Counted from the stretch's first letter, positions 9,124-18,233 are shown. The stretch: 64,000 bases of DNA from Parasphingorhabdus sp039968395 (GCF_039968395.1 NZ_JBDVPV010000004.1:62001-126000); one strand, 5' to 3'. The notes: generated by a model not told the origin, from the letters alone. Program-made: numbers and translations.

Positions 9124-10529
9124 TAATACTCCCCGCTCACCAGGCTGGATACAGTCTTGGAAAGTCCCAGATAATTTGATCCCTTGACGAGAAGAACATC
9201 TCCGTCGCCAAGCCGTGTTGCGACTTCAATCAGCGCATCCGAAGCGCTGGCGACATGTGATATTTCCATCAGTTGATCAAGCGGTTCTGCTTGCGCATCC
9301 ACCAGCCGGGCCGATGTATGCGCCATCTCGTCGCCTACCAGTATAATATGTGCCGCACCCGAATTGCGTATATCGTCTGCCAGTGCCTGGTGATAGTGAC
9401 GGGACTGATCGCCCAACTCGCCCATTGCGCCGAGAATGACAATCCGCTTTCCGTCACACGGCTCGGTTGACATCTGATCAAGCGTCGCCTTCATCGAAAC
9501 GGGATTGGCATTGTAGCTTTCATCTATCAGAAGCGCTGAACCGCCGTCCTTGAGCGTCAGCTTGTGGCGTTGGCCGCGTCCCGCCAAACCTTCCAGCTCT
9601 GCCAGTGCCAGACCAGCGGAAGCAAGGTCACCGCCCACCGCCCGCACGGCAGCGAGAACTGCCAGTGAATTTGATACCCAGTGCTCGCCGGGCATGGCGA
9701 TTGTGAAGCACAAGCTTTGATCGCCAATCCTGGCTGTGACCAAAGAACCTCCCATCGGGGCTGGAACAACATCGACTGCACGGACATCAGCGCCTTCATG
9801 CAGACCGAAACTGACAACATGCTCTGCATGCCGGGATGCTTTTTCACGCAACCTCTCATAATGCGGGCTATCAAAGGGGATGATGGCGGTTCCGCCTTCT
9901 CGCAGTCCTTCAAAAATTTCACCCTTGGCATCCGCAATTTCTTCTTCACCCGAAAAGTGCCCGATATGCGCCGGAGCGACAGCCGTTATGATAGCGGCAT
10001 CAGGCTGGACCAGTTGTGTCAGCGCTGACAATTCCCCCGCATGGTTCATTCCCATTTCGAAAACACCATATTTCGTAGTCTGCGGCATGCGTGAGAGACT
10101 TAAGGGAACACCCACGTGATTATTATAGCTCTTGAGCGAGCGATGGACTTTGCCGATCGAAGATCTGTTCAACGCGGCATGGAGCGCTTCCTTCACACCA
10201 GTTTTTCCCACCGAACCAGTTACGCCCACAATCTTTGCATCCGTCCGGGCACGCGCGGCTTTTCCAAGCCGATCAAGAGCTTTAACTGTGTCGTCGACCA
10301 GAACATGAGGTCCGTCAAACGACTCACTGACAACCGCACCAGCTGCACCAGCCTTGATGGCTTTGTCCAGGTAAAGATGTCCGTCGCTTTGCTCGCCCTT
10401 GAGAGCGACAAACAGGTCTCCGTCGCTGATTTCACGGGAATCGAACGCCACTCCGGTCGCCACAAAGTCCTGAGACGCTGCGCCGCCAACAGCCTTTGCA
10501 ATCTCTTGTGATTCCCACAAAGCCATCAT
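9123..10529 (-). CDS. murF: UDP-MurNAc-tripeptide--D-Ala-D-Ala ligase MurF
   Basis: MurF adds the D-Ala-D-Ala dipeptide made by Ddl to the UDP-MurNAc-tripeptide, completing the pentapeptide. The 468-residue protein has the Mur-ligase domains with P-loop TGSVGKT (104-110), a valine where many family members have asparagine, and the C-terminal IDESYNANP motif typical of MurF. The start is one of two tandem ATG codons; the first overlaps the murE stop as ATGA. Confidence 0.97.
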   Translation of the reverse strand: MMALWESQEIAKAVGGAASQDFVATGVAFDSREISDGDLFVALKGEQSDGHLYLDKAIKAGAAGAVVSESFDGPHVLVDDTVKALDRLGKAARARTDAKIVGVTGSVGKTGVKEALHAALNRSSIGKVHRSLKSYNNHVGVPLSLSRMPQTTKYGVFEMGMNHAGELSALTQLVQPDAAIITAVAPAHIGHFSGEEEIADAKGEIFEGLREGGTAIIPFDSPHYERLREKASRHAEHVVSFGLHEGADVRAVDVVPAPMGGSLVTARIGDQSLCFTIAMPGEHWVSNSLAVLAAVRAVGGDLASAGLALAELEGLAGRGQRHKLTLKDGGSALLIDESYNANPVSMKATLDQMSTEPCDGKRIVILGAMGELGDQSRHYHQALADDIRNSGAAHIILVGDEMAHTSARLVDAQAEPLDQLMEISHVASASDALIEVATRLGDGDVLLVKGSNYLGLSKTVSSLVSGEY

Positions 10530-11995
10530 GCAACCTTTTCATCGGTAGCCTGGCGAGCGCATTCGCGAGCGACTTCAACATCGTCAAAGGGAATGATTCG
10601 ATCACCGACAATTTGACCCTGCTCATGCCCTTTTCCGGCCAGCAAAATAATATCATCAGCTCCTGCCAATGTGATAGCATGCAGTATCGCTTCCCGGCGG
10701 TCCGCCACTTCGATCGCCTTGCTGGTTCCCCCCAAAATCTCTGACCTGATGGCGGCAGGATCTTCGTTCCTCGGATTGTCATCGGTTACAATCGCGACAT
10801 TAGACATTTCGGCAGCGACCTTCCCCATTTCGGGTCGCTTGCCCTTGTCACGGTCACCGCCCGCTCCAAATACAGTGATCAACTGACCTTTGACATGCGG
10901 GCGAAGCGCATCAATTGCGGCACGCAGTCCGTCAGGTGTATGTGCATAGTCGACGTAAACCGGGGCTCCGGTAGATGTAATCACCGCCCGTTCCAGCCGG
11001 CCGCGGACGGGTTGCAGACGTTGCATATGATCCAGCACATCGTCCAGTTCGCCACCCGTCGACAGAATGACTGCAGCTGCGCACAAGGCATTGGCTGCTT
11101 GGTAAGCTCCGATCAATGGCAGCGCGATCCGGTGGGTATTTCCTCCTGCTTTCACCATCAAAACCTGACCCAATTGGGTTGGCATCCGCGAAACCAGTCG
11201 CAGAGATGTTCCTTGTTCGCCCACAGTGAACAGATTTAAGCCACGATCTCTGGCGCGGCGCGAAACGGCGCCCGACCAGGTTTCGTCATCGGCCCAGATG
11301 ATTGCCGTGCCATCAGAATCTACAACTTCATCGAACAACCGCATCTTGGCTTCAAAATAACTGTCCATATCGCCATGATAGTCGAGATGATCTCGACTGA
11401 GGTTGGTGAACACGCCAACCTGGACCGGCAGGCCTTCGGTGCGATATTGAGCGAGGCCGTGGCTGGAAGCTTCAAAAACGGCATGGCTGACGCCTTCGCG
11501 CGCAAGGCCGGACATGTTGGACAGAAATGTCACAATATCCGGCGTCGTTAGACCAGTTTTGACTTGCTCGCTTGCGGTAGTGACGCCCAGCGTACCGATG
11601 GATGCGCTATTCAGTCCGGCCATATGCCACAATTGACGGGTCAGTTCAGCCGTGGATGTTTTGCCGTTCGTTCCGGTGATCGCCGCAACACAGCCTGGCG
11701 TAGGTGTAAAATAGCGCGCTGCCAGCAAAGCAAATATGCGGCGTGGTTCGTCCGCCATGATATGAACCGCACCTTCAACAATCGCTTCCGGCCGCGCAAC
11801 AACTGCCACAGCTCCGGCTTCTATTGCGGCTTCGATATAGTCTTCACCATTAGCATTTGACCCGCGAAATGCTCCGAAAATATTGCCCGGAGCAATCTTT
11901 CGGTTGTCGATCGCAAGGCCGGACACATGGCAATCTCCGGCTTCCCCGCTCAGATCTGCCTCAGCTATGCTGGCAACCAGCGCACGCAAATTCAT
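10526..11995 (-). CDS. murE: UDP-MurNAc-dipeptide--meso-diaminopimelate ligase MurE
   Basis: MurE adds the third residue of the stem peptide. The 489-residue protein has P-loop GTNGKTST (about 108-115) and the DNPR motif at 406-409, which in this family marks use of meso-diaminopimelate rather than lysine. This fits a Gram-negative wall. It starts three bases after the ftsI stop, and its stop overlaps murF as ATGA. The C-terminal LLAGKGHEQGQ segment is also typical. Confidence 0.98.
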   Translation of the reverse strand: MNLRALVASIAEADLSGEAGDCHVSGLAIDNRKIAPGNIFGAFRGSNANGEDYIEAAIEAGAVAVVARPEAIVEGAVHIMADEPRRIFALLAARYFTPTPGCVAAITGTNGKTSTAELTRQLWHMAGLNSASIGTLGVTTASEQVKTGLTTPDIVTFLSNMSGLAREGVSHAVFEASSHGLAQYRTEGLPVQVGVFTNLSRDHLDYHGDMDSYFEAKMRLFDEVVDSDGTAIIWADDETWSGAVSRRARDRGLNLFTVGEQGTSLRLVSRMPTQLGQVLMVKAGGNTHRIALPLIGAYQAANALCAAAVILSTGGELDDVLDHMQRLQPVRGRLERAVITSTGAPVYVDYAHTPDGLRAAIDALRPHVKGQLITVFGAGGDRDKGKRPEMGKVAAEMSNVAIVTDDNPRNEDPAAIRSEILGGTSKAIEVADRREAILHAITLAGADDIILLAGKGHEQGQIVGDRIIPFDDVEVARECARQATDEKVA

Positions 11996-11998
11996 CCG

Positions 11999-13687
11999 CT
12001 ATCCTTTCGGCGTCCACAATAGGGGGGTCAGCTCAGACACATCCACATCCCGATGCTCATCGGGGATCACACCCAGCATCGGGCCGACCCGCGGTACGAG
12101 TTTTCTGACTACAGGAGCTGCTGTCCAGCCCGCAGTTCTCGCAAATCCGGTCTCCGCCGTACCCTTCGGCTCGTCCAGCATTGCAATCACGACATAGCGC
12201 GGATTGTCCATCGGGAACGCCGCTGCAAAAGTCGAAACAAGAGATGTCTTGTTGTAACCGCCATCAGCTGGCTTTTCCGCAGACCCGGTTTTTCCGCCAA
12301 TCCGGAAACCCGGGGCATCGGCATTTCTGCCTGTCCCGTTGGAAACGATCATCCGCAGCAATTGCCGCATGCGCGCGCTGGTAGCAGCTTTAAATACCCG
12401 GCGCCCTTCTGCTTCCTCACCTGGCTCCACTTTCATCAATGTCGCTGGCCGCCAGATACCGCCGTTGACCAGTGCGGCATATGCACTTGCCAAATGAAGC
12501 GGCGTAACCGCGATGCCGTGACCATATGCCACGGTCATGTTGGTCACTCTACCCCATCTTTGCGGCCACAGCGGACGACCGCGCTCGGCAATTTCAATAT
12601 GGGGCCGCTCATCGAAACCGAGCCGCCGGATCATGTTCTCCATGCCTTCCTTGCCGAGGTTATCGGCAATTCGGGCTGTGACGATGTTGGAACTATGCAC
12701 GAGGGTTTCTGGAACGTTGAGATACCGGTTCTGGCTGTGATCATCCTTGATGGTAAAACCGGCAACCTTGATCGGTTCGGTGGCATTGTAGCGCACGGCA
12801 AGATCGGTCACCGTTCCCGCGTCGAGAGCCGCCGCCACTGTCAGCGGTTTAAACGTCGAACCCAGCTCAAAAACACTCTGCGTCACCTCATTCATCTGAT
12901 GCTTCATTGTGGCTTTGCGAATTTTGTTAGGATCGAAAACCGGCAGCGAGGCCAGCGCCATGACTTCGCCGGTACGCACATCAAGTATAATGCCCGCTGC
13001 TCCGCGCGCATCATTCACGGTCATCGCCGTCATCAGTTCGCTTTCCAGTGCCGCCTGTACACGGCTGTCGATGGACAAGGCGCTTGGCTCTCCGCGCAAG
13101 GACTTGTCGATCAGACGATCGTTCAGCGCTCGCTCCATACCCATCACGCCCTGCCCGTCAGCATCCACATAACCCAATATGTGTGCCGCAAGATCGCGTT
13201 GCGGATAGAGACGTTCATTCTCTCTGGGAAATTCGATGCCGATTTCACCAATGGCGTGTACCTGCCTTACTTCGTTGGGCAGCGCGCGGCGGCGCAAATA
13301 GGTAGGCCTCGATCCGGTCAGCTTTTCGAGAAACTCGGCTTCACTAGTATCGGGAAACAGTTCGGCCAGCTGCCGCGCCAGCAATGATTTGTCACCGAGA
13401 ATACGTTCGGGCACCACTCGGATTGCATAGCCGCGCATCGTGCGAGCGAGAGCGACACCGTTACGGTCAACAATATCTCCGCGCTGTGGAACATAAACGG
13501 CGCTGGAAACGCGGGTAGGTTGGGCATCCTCCAATATGGTCAAGCTGATCAATCGCCCAGCTACAATCGTAAACCCTGCGATAAAAACGAGCAAAAGCAC
13601 CATCAATCGAAAGTGGGCGCTGGCGGAAATTTCCTTATATTTACCGGAAAACTGCACTTTTCTGCTGCTTGCCAGGAGCGTTGTCAT
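11999..13687 (-). CDS. ftsI: Septal transpeptidase FtsI (PBP3)
   Basis: FtsI cross-links peptidoglycan at the septum together with FtsW. The 562-residue class B penicillin-binding protein has one N-terminal membrane segment (about 27-48), a PBP dimerisation domain, and a transpeptidase domain with the active-site motifs STFK (277-280), SSN (332-334) and KTG (466-468). All three catalytic motifs are intact. The ATG overlaps the ftsL stop as ATGA. Length is normal. Confidence 0.98.
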   Translation of the reverse strand: MTTLLASSRKVQFSGKYKEISASAHFRLMVLLLVFIAGFTIVAGRLISLTILEDAQPTRVSSAVYVPQRGDIVDRNGVALARTMRGYAIRVVPERILGDKSLLARQLAELFPDTSEAEFLEKLTGSRPTYLRRRALPNEVRQVHAIGEIGIEFPRENERLYPQRDLAAHILGYVDADGQGVMGMERALNDRLIDKSLRGEPSALSIDSRVQAALESELMTAMTVNDARGAAGIILDVRTGEVMALASLPVFDPNKIRKATMKHQMNEVTQSVFELGSTFKPLTVAAALDAGTVTDLAVRYNATEPIKVAGFTIKDDHSQNRYLNVPETLVHSSNIVTARIADNLGKEGMENMIRRLGFDERPHIEIAERGRPLWPQRWGRVTNMTVAYGHGIAVTPLHLASAYAALVNGGIWRPATLMKVEPGEEAEGRRVFKAATSARMRQLLRMIVSNGTGRNADAPGFRIGGKTGSAEKPADGGYNKTSLVSTFAAAFPMDNPRYVVIAMLDEPKGTAETGFARTAGWTAAPVVRKLVPRVGPMLGVIPDEHRDVDVSELTPLLWTPKG

Positions 13688-14292
13688 CCCCCGTTACTCC
13701 GGGTCTGCTCTCGGTCGGCCTTGACCGTTAGGTCGCGCATCAATCCATCATCGAGAAGCTTCTTCTCCATGCTGGCGACACGTTCGGTCCGGTTTTCCTT
13801 GGGGCTTGATGGGCTTTGTGCATTCTGTTGCAAATCGGATTCTGATGATTCTTCATCGACGGATACAGATGCCTCGTCTCCATCCGGACTGCGTGTTTGC
13901 GCTGATGCTGTCGGGATAACCGATCCGATAATCCCGGCCGGGCGGACATCATCCATTGCATTGATCATCGCAATTTTCACAGGTCCGCGAGGTACCTTGC
14001 CACCCAGACTGGCGAGCGCCCGTTCACCTTCAAGATACTGCGCAGCCTTTGGCGCGACATAGCCATATTCCAGCTTGTTCCATTGCTCAAGTTGACGCAA
14101 ATTGGCGCGCGCGCTGAACTCTGTTTCAAGATAGCGGATTTCCTTTTTGACAGAAACAATCTTCTGGTCAGTACGTGCCAGATCGCTGCGCAATGTCGCC
14201 ACACTGAGCGACAATGGGTACAGCAGAACGGCCACCAGAAACACCAGCAGCAGCCAGCCAATCCCTTCGAGTCTTTTGGCTGCCAACTTCAT
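13684..14292 (-). CDS. ftsL: FtsL-like division protein with long C-terminal extension
   Basis: The gene lies between rsmH and ftsI, the usual place of ftsL, and the product has FtsL architecture: a short basic N-terminus, one membrane segment (about 11-30) and a periplasmic coiled-coil-like helix (about 31-73). FtsL joins FtsB and FtsQ in activating FtsWI. At 202 residues it is nearly twice the usual length. The extra C-terminal half is low in hydrophobic residues and rich in Ser, Asp, Glu and Gln (for example SVDEESSESD), so it is probably disordered. The sequence itself is too variable to prove FtsL. The call rests on position and topology. Confidence 0.82.
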   Translation of the reverse strand: MKLAAKRLEGIGWLLLVFLVAVLLYPLSLSVATLRSDLARTDQKIVSVKKEIRYLETEFSARANLRQLEQWNKLEYGYVAPKAAQYLEGERALASLGGKVPRGPVKIAMINAMDDVRPAGIIGSVIPTASAQTRSPDGDEASVSVDEESSESDLQQNAQSPSSPKENRTERVASMEKKLLDDGLMRDLTVKADREQTRSNGG

Positions 14293-15254
14293 TTCAAGGC
14301 ACCTGGTGCAACTTGGAGCGGCGCGTCGGAACGCACCGCTGAACGTAGGGTGGCGGAGCGGGCTCGGGGATTAGAGGCCTGCTCCGCCCCGGTCGGACGC
14401 ACCAATTTGGCTGGTTTATAAAAGGTGGGTGCCGACCGTTTTTCGGAAACTTGGGGGAGATGACGCGATCCGGAAGCCTGCTGGCCGCTCCGGTTCCGCA
14501 GAAAATTTTTGACAATGCGATCTTCAAGGCTGTGGAATGTAACCACTGCCAGCCGGCCGCCTGGCTTGAGCAACCGCTCTGCCGCGACCAAACCATCTTC
14601 GAGCTCGCCGAGCTCACGATTGATATAAATTCGAATGGCCTGAAACGTCCGGGTTGCCGGATCTTTTTTATCTCCGGAGCGGTGACCGAGCGCCTTGCGC
14701 ACGACATTGGCAAGTTCGGATGTTCTCGACAGAGGACGTGCCCGGACAATCGCCGCAGCGATTTTGCGAGACCGCCTCTCTTCGCCATATTGATATATGA
14801 CATTGGCAATTTCTTCTTCGTCCGCTTCGTTTAAAAACTCGGCGGCACTCATGCCGTCCTGAGCCATACGCATGTCCAGAGGACCATCTTTCTGGAACGA
14901 AAAACCGCGTTCCGCCTGATCGAGTTGCATTGAGGAGACGCCAATGTCGAGAGTGACGCCATCAATTGCCTCACCAGCAAGTACATCCGCCATTTGGGAA
15001 TAGAGAGCATGATGGAGCTTCAGGCGACCCTCCGAAGACTCCACCAGCTTTGACCCTGCTTCAATAGCATCAGGGTCTTGATCAAATGCGTGGACCTTTG
15101 CCCCGGCCTGCAGCATCGCGTTGGTGTACCCGCCCGCCCCGAAGGTGCCGTCAACATGAACTTCGCCCGCAGTGATGGTCAGCGCATCAATTACCTCGTC
15201 CATCAAAACAGGAATGTGCGGCGCATCCGGGGTCAAGGATTGAGCGGGACTCAT
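14289..15254 (-). CDS. rsmH: 16S rRNA (cytosine-1402-N4) methyltransferase RsmH
   Basis: RsmH (MraW) methylates N4 of C1402 of 16S rRNA, using S-adenosylmethionine. The 321-residue protein opens with HIPVLMDEVI, carries the SAM-binding DGTFGAGGYTNAML loop (about 36-50) and the LDIGVSSMQLDQAERGFSF motif, and ends with a basic tail. It is the second gene of the cluster and overlaps both mraZ and ftsL by ATGA. Length and motifs are standard. Confidence 0.98.
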   Translation of the reverse strand: MSPAQSLTPDAPHIPVLMDEVIDALTITAGEVHVDGTFGAGGYTNAMLQAGAKVHAFDQDPDAIEAGSKLVESSEGRLKLHHALYSQMADVLAGEAIDGVTLDIGVSSMQLDQAERGFSFQKDGPLDMRMAQDGMSAAEFLNEADEEEIANVIYQYGEERRSRKIAAAIVRARPLSRTSELANVVRKALGHRSGDKKDPATRTFQAIRIYINRELGELEDGLVAAERLLKPGGRLAVVTFHSLEDRIVKNFLRNRSGQQASGSRHLPQVSEKRSAPTFYKPAKLVRPTGAEQASNPRARSATLRSAVRSDAPLQVAPGALK

Positions 15255-15769
15255 TTCTTCTTCCCCAGCTCATCAACCAGACGGCGAACTTCATCCTTGT
15301 CGACCGGGATGGACGCCGTTGTTTCAAGCAAAACTTGCGGGTCCCAAAGACAGAAGGTCAGACCTGTGCCGAAAAAGATAACCTTGTCATTCAGATTCCC
15401 CATAGCCCGATGACCATCGGGCAAACCAAACCGGCCACTTGCATCAAAATTCAGATCCTTGATCGAATGAAACTTTTTAAAGCTGGCCAGATCGCGATCA
15501 TATTCTTCACCGCGAGCGATCGCATTATTCTCTTCCCTGTCGATATCAGCCAGCATATCGATCTTCCGGCTGAGGCCGAATCCGACAAGGCAATCCCATT
15601 TTTCATGCTTGCCCACACAAACTGTTCGTCCGTCACTGCTGGCAATCAGATCCTTGCGCAAAAAGGCGGGCACCGACAGACGACCCTTGTCATCTATCGC
15701 GGAAATTCCCGATCCTGAATACGCGTATACACCAGACACAGCCAAATCCCTCACCCGCATCGAAGACAT
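15251..15769 (-). CDS. mraZ: Transcriptional regulator MraZ
   Basis: MraZ is a DNA-binding protein with two SpoVT/AbrB-like half-domains that regulates its own dcw operon. The 172-residue product has the first half around IDDKGRLSVPAFLR (about 25-38) and the second around FDASGRFGLP (about 109-118). The N-terminal extension of about 15 residues before the first half is longer than in E. coli. ATG at 15769 has an AGGA ribosome site a few bases upstream, so the extension is likely translated. It is the first gene of the operon and is preceded by a 10-bp-period GGG array that is the likely MraZ target. Confidence 0.93.
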   Translation of the reverse strand: MSSMRVRDLAVSGVYAYSGSGISAIDDKGRLSVPAFLRKDLIASSDGRTVCVGKHEKWDCLVGFGLSRKIDMLADIDREENNAIARGEEYDRDLASFKKFHSIKDLNFDASGRFGLPDGHRAMGNLNDKVIFFGTGLTFCLWDPQVLLETTASIPVDKDEVRRLVDELGKKK

Positions 15770-15850
15770 AGCTTTCCTGGCCGAGGAAGCGCATGTTCAG
15801 CGCCTCTCGAAAATCCAGATTCCCGACAGGAAATTTACCCCGATGACTGA

Positions 15851-15920
15851 GCAGGGTTAACAGGGGAATGATGGGGATGGAAGGGGATTTTACGGGAATT
15901 TATGGGATTTTATGGGCCTA
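15851..15920. promoter_or_regulatory. Seven GGG boxes at exact 10-bp spacing upstream of mraZ (candidate MraZ operator)
   Basis: On the plus strand GGG occurs at 15854, 15864, 15874, 15884, 15894, 15904 and 15914, a strict 10-bp period. Five of the seven units read GGGA. The array sits about 85-150 bases upstream of the mraZ start codon. Known MraZ operators are direct repeats of a TGGGN box spaced by five bases, which gives the same 10-bp period but usually with only three or four boxes. The match in motif and period supports autoregulation by MraZ; the higher copy number is unusual. Confidence 0.75.
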
Positions 15921-15939
15921 AGAACTTATCTATCTGAAA

Positions 15940-15980
15940 AATATAGATTATATTTTTTGAGCAATTTGAAAAGATGGGGA
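15940..15980 (-). promoter_or_regulatory. Candidate promoter of the dcw operon
   Basis: An AT-rich stretch upstream of the GGG array holds TATAAT on the minus strand at 15952-15947. No good -35 hexamer is seen 16-18 bases upstream, so the assignment is weak. If correct, transcription would start near 15940 and run through the array, which would then act as a roadblock or overlap operator. Confidence 0.35.
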
Positions 15981-16044
15981 AATTTTACAAACAGTTTGCC
16001 AACCACCACAGACTCGCGAATCGACGGCATGTCGATTGCGAGGT

Positions 16045-16836
16045 TCAAGATGTTTTGCCGATCAATTGAGAGACGAGTCTGTCCGCCAACTTCATGGCAT
16101 TACTGAGTTGCCCGGCGTTCCACCCCTTGTCATCGGACCAGAATCCGGAATTCAGAAAATCGGCGTCCGCAATCAAGATCGCCTGCCCGTCCCCAATTTC
16201 GCACTGCGCGAGCACCCGTCCCACACTCAAAGTGCATTGGCCGTTGGTTTCGTTCGCCGGATCAACCAGATCAAACGTCCCGATACCAGCTGTAACAATC
16301 ACCAGATTGTCCAACTCCAGCTCGACCACTTCAGAACCGGTTTCGTCAGGCGCAAGCAGTTCCAGACCCCAATGATCGAGCAATGGCGACAACAGGCCTG
16401 TTGCAAGCGGACGGCGGGAGTCTCCCAAAGGCAATTCAGTTGGCCAGACCAGCATCGGATCAGTCAGGATTATGGCCCGCCCCCCTTCCCTGATCCATGT
16501 ATCTAACGCAGCGATATCTGCAGGATCCATAGCCTTGGGCTGAGCCAGAATTATCAAATCTGTTTCAGATCCCGGCAGCGCCTCCAAACTGTCCACAGCC
16601 TCCATTTTATATCGAGCCTGCCAATGCGCATAGATCGGTTCCGGGACGGCCTCTCCTGAAATAATCTCGGTCATGGATGCCGCTTCCCCCCAAATTATCG
16701 GGAGACTGGTCATCAATGTGATATTTGGTTGCGCGGTTGCCGCAGAATTTGGTGCATCGTCGGAGGAAACCGGCCATTGCCAAAACAGTATCGCAGCACC
16801 GGTCAACAGTACGAGCGGAGCCGCGAACCGAAACAA
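16045..16836 (-). CDS. GldG-like membrane-anchored protein
   Basis: The 263-residue product has an N-terminal hydrophobic anchor (about 3-22) and a soluble, probably periplasmic, domain. Segments such as DLIILAQP, WIREGGRAIILTDP and GQAILIADADFLNSG resemble the GldG/DUF4350 type of domain found beside some ABC transporters. No ABC transporter gene is adjacent here, so a transport role is not supported. The frame starts with TTG at 16836; no ATG occurs early enough to keep the anchor. It follows a small membrane protein gene by two bases, which suggests co-expression. The family assignment is tentative. Confidence 0.6.
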   Translation of the reverse strand: MFRFAAPLVLLTGAAILFWQWPVSSDDAPNSAATAQPNITLMTSLPIIWGEAASMTEIISGEAVPEPIYAHWQARYKMEAVDSLEALPGSETDLIILAQPKAMDPADIAALDTWIREGGRAIILTDPMLVWPTELPLGDSRRPLATGLLSPLLDHWGLELLAPDETGSEVVELELDNLVIVTAGIGTFDLVDPANETNGQCTLSVGRVLAQCEIGDGQAILIADADFLNSGFWSDDKGWNAGQLSNAMKLADRLVSQLIGKTS

Positions 16837-16838
16837 GA

Positions 16839-17186
16839 TTACTGTTCCTGGTCCATCGGAGCTTCGAGCTTTGGATCTGGCTGCAGATCCGGGACGACCT
16901 GGCCACGCGCTTCTGGTGCAACGGGGGTCGGGATTTCTTCAATCTCTTCAGGAGCCGGCGCGGGTGTAATTCCAAGTTCCGCGAGCGGCTCTGCTGGCGC
17001 AGGCTCTGGTTCCGCCACCAGATCGCGGCTCGTGTCTATGGATTCCGCCTGGATCTCTTCAATGGCGGATCGTTCGTCACTGGCGCGCTGCAGGACAAAA
17101 TTGGCGACACTGACCAGCAGCAGGACAGCCACCAGTCCGATCACGCCAACCTGGATGCGCTGCATTGTGTCCTGCCGATCATTCAT
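16839..17186 (-). CDS. Small proline/glutamate-rich membrane protein
   Basis: Not recognised. The 115-residue product has one membrane segment near the N-terminus (about 12-32), followed by an acidic, proline-rich tail with repeated APAP/PEPAP-like stretches that is probably disordered and extracytoplasmic. ATG at 17186 is chosen because it places the membrane segment near the start. An in-frame start at 17204 is possible. It is followed after two bases by the GldG-like gene, so the two may form one membrane unit. Confidence 0.55.
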   Translation of the reverse strand: MNDRQDTMQRIQVGVIGLVAVLLLVSVANFVLQRASDERSAIEEIQAESIDTSRDLVAEPEPAPAEPLAELGITPAPAPEEIEEIPTPVAPEARGQVVPDLQPDPKLEAPMDQEQ

Positions 17187-17228
17187 TTCATTTTTCCTGC
17201 CCATTTCGACTTTGTTCCGAGCATCTGG

Positions 17229-18233
17229 TCATCCTGTCTGGTTTTCAAGCCACGGGAAAACCGGGAGATCCTTCGACCGGAGCCATTCAGCGTTATACAA
17301 GGACGACAAGTAGCGAAAGCCAGTATCGCACAATATCGTCGCGATCTTGTTGCCCGGTCCCAATTCCTTGCCGAGGGCAATAGCGCCAGCAACATTAATG
17401 CCCGATGAGAGGCCAAGGCAAAGCCCCTCCTCCTGAAGAAGCCGTGCAACCCATGTTAAACCTTCTTCATCGGAGATACGATATTGCGTATCGATTGGCG
17501 CATCTTCGAGATTGCCGGTTATCCGTCCCTGACCGATGCCTTCGGCAACACTGCTACCATCGGATTTCAATTCTCCATGGGCATAGAAGTTATAGAGTGC
17601 GGCCCCGTGAGGGTCTGCCAATGCGATTTTCACTTTTTCATTTTTGGCTTTCAGTCCCATACCGACGCCGGCAATTGTTCCACCGGTTCCGGCCGCACAG
17701 ACAAAACCATCAATCTCGCCGTCGCTCTGTGCCCAGATTTCTTCCGCAGTTGTCTCGATATGCGCTCGGCGATTGGCAACATTGTCGAACTGGTTCGCCC
17801 AGATTGCGCCTTCCGTTTCTTCTGCAATCCTGCGTGATTGATGGACAAAATGGCACGGGCTGGAATAAGGAGCAGCCGGTACGGTAATCAACTCCGCGCC
17901 CAAAGCCCGCAGCGTGTCCATCTTCTCTCGAGATTGCGTTTCGGGCATGACGATTGTGGACCTGTACCCCTTGGCATTTGCCACCAGCGCAATACCAATA
18001 CCGGTATTGCCTGCTGTGCCTTCGACAATCATACCGCCGGATTTCAACAGACCGCGTTCTTCTGCATCCTGAACAATGAACAATGCTGCGCGGTCCTTTA
18101 CCGAAGCACCGGGATTTGCAAATTCGCATTTGCCATAAATATCGCAACCGGCTTCAGCACTTGGTCCGGAAAGACGAACAAGCGGGGTGTTGCCGATCAA
18201 ATCGAGCGTGTTTGTTATCATGGTCATGTGCAT
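17229..18233 (-). CDS. cysK: Cysteine synthase (O-acetylserine sulfhydrylase)
   Basis: This PLP enzyme makes cysteine from O-acetylserine and sulfide. The 334-residue fold-type II protein has the LIGNTPLVRL start, the PLP lysine in NPGASVKDRA (Lys at about residue 46), the TAGNTGIG substrate loop and the GTGGTIAGVG phosphate-binding loop. The C-terminal CDTGFRYLSSLYN segment is common in alphaproteobacterial cysteine synthases. Three in-frame ATG codons lie at 18233, 18227 and 18221 with no clear ribosome site to choose between them. Cystathionine beta-synthase-type activity cannot be excluded by sequence alone. Confidence 0.88.
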   Translation of the reverse strand: MHMTMITNTLDLIGNTPLVRLSGPSAEAGCDIYGKCEFANPGASVKDRAALFIVQDAEERGLLKSGGMIVEGTAGNTGIGIALVANAKGYRSTIVMPETQSREKMDTLRALGAELITVPAAPYSSPCHFVHQSRRIAEETEGAIWANQFDNVANRRAHIETTAEEIWAQSDGEIDGFVCAAGTGGTIAGVGMGLKAKNEKVKIALADPHGAALYNFYAHGELKSDGSSVAEGIGQGRITGNLEDAPIDTQYRISDEEGLTWVARLLQEEGLCLGLSSGINVAGAIALGKELGPGNKIATILCDTGFRYLSSLYNAEWLRSKDLPVFPWLENQTG

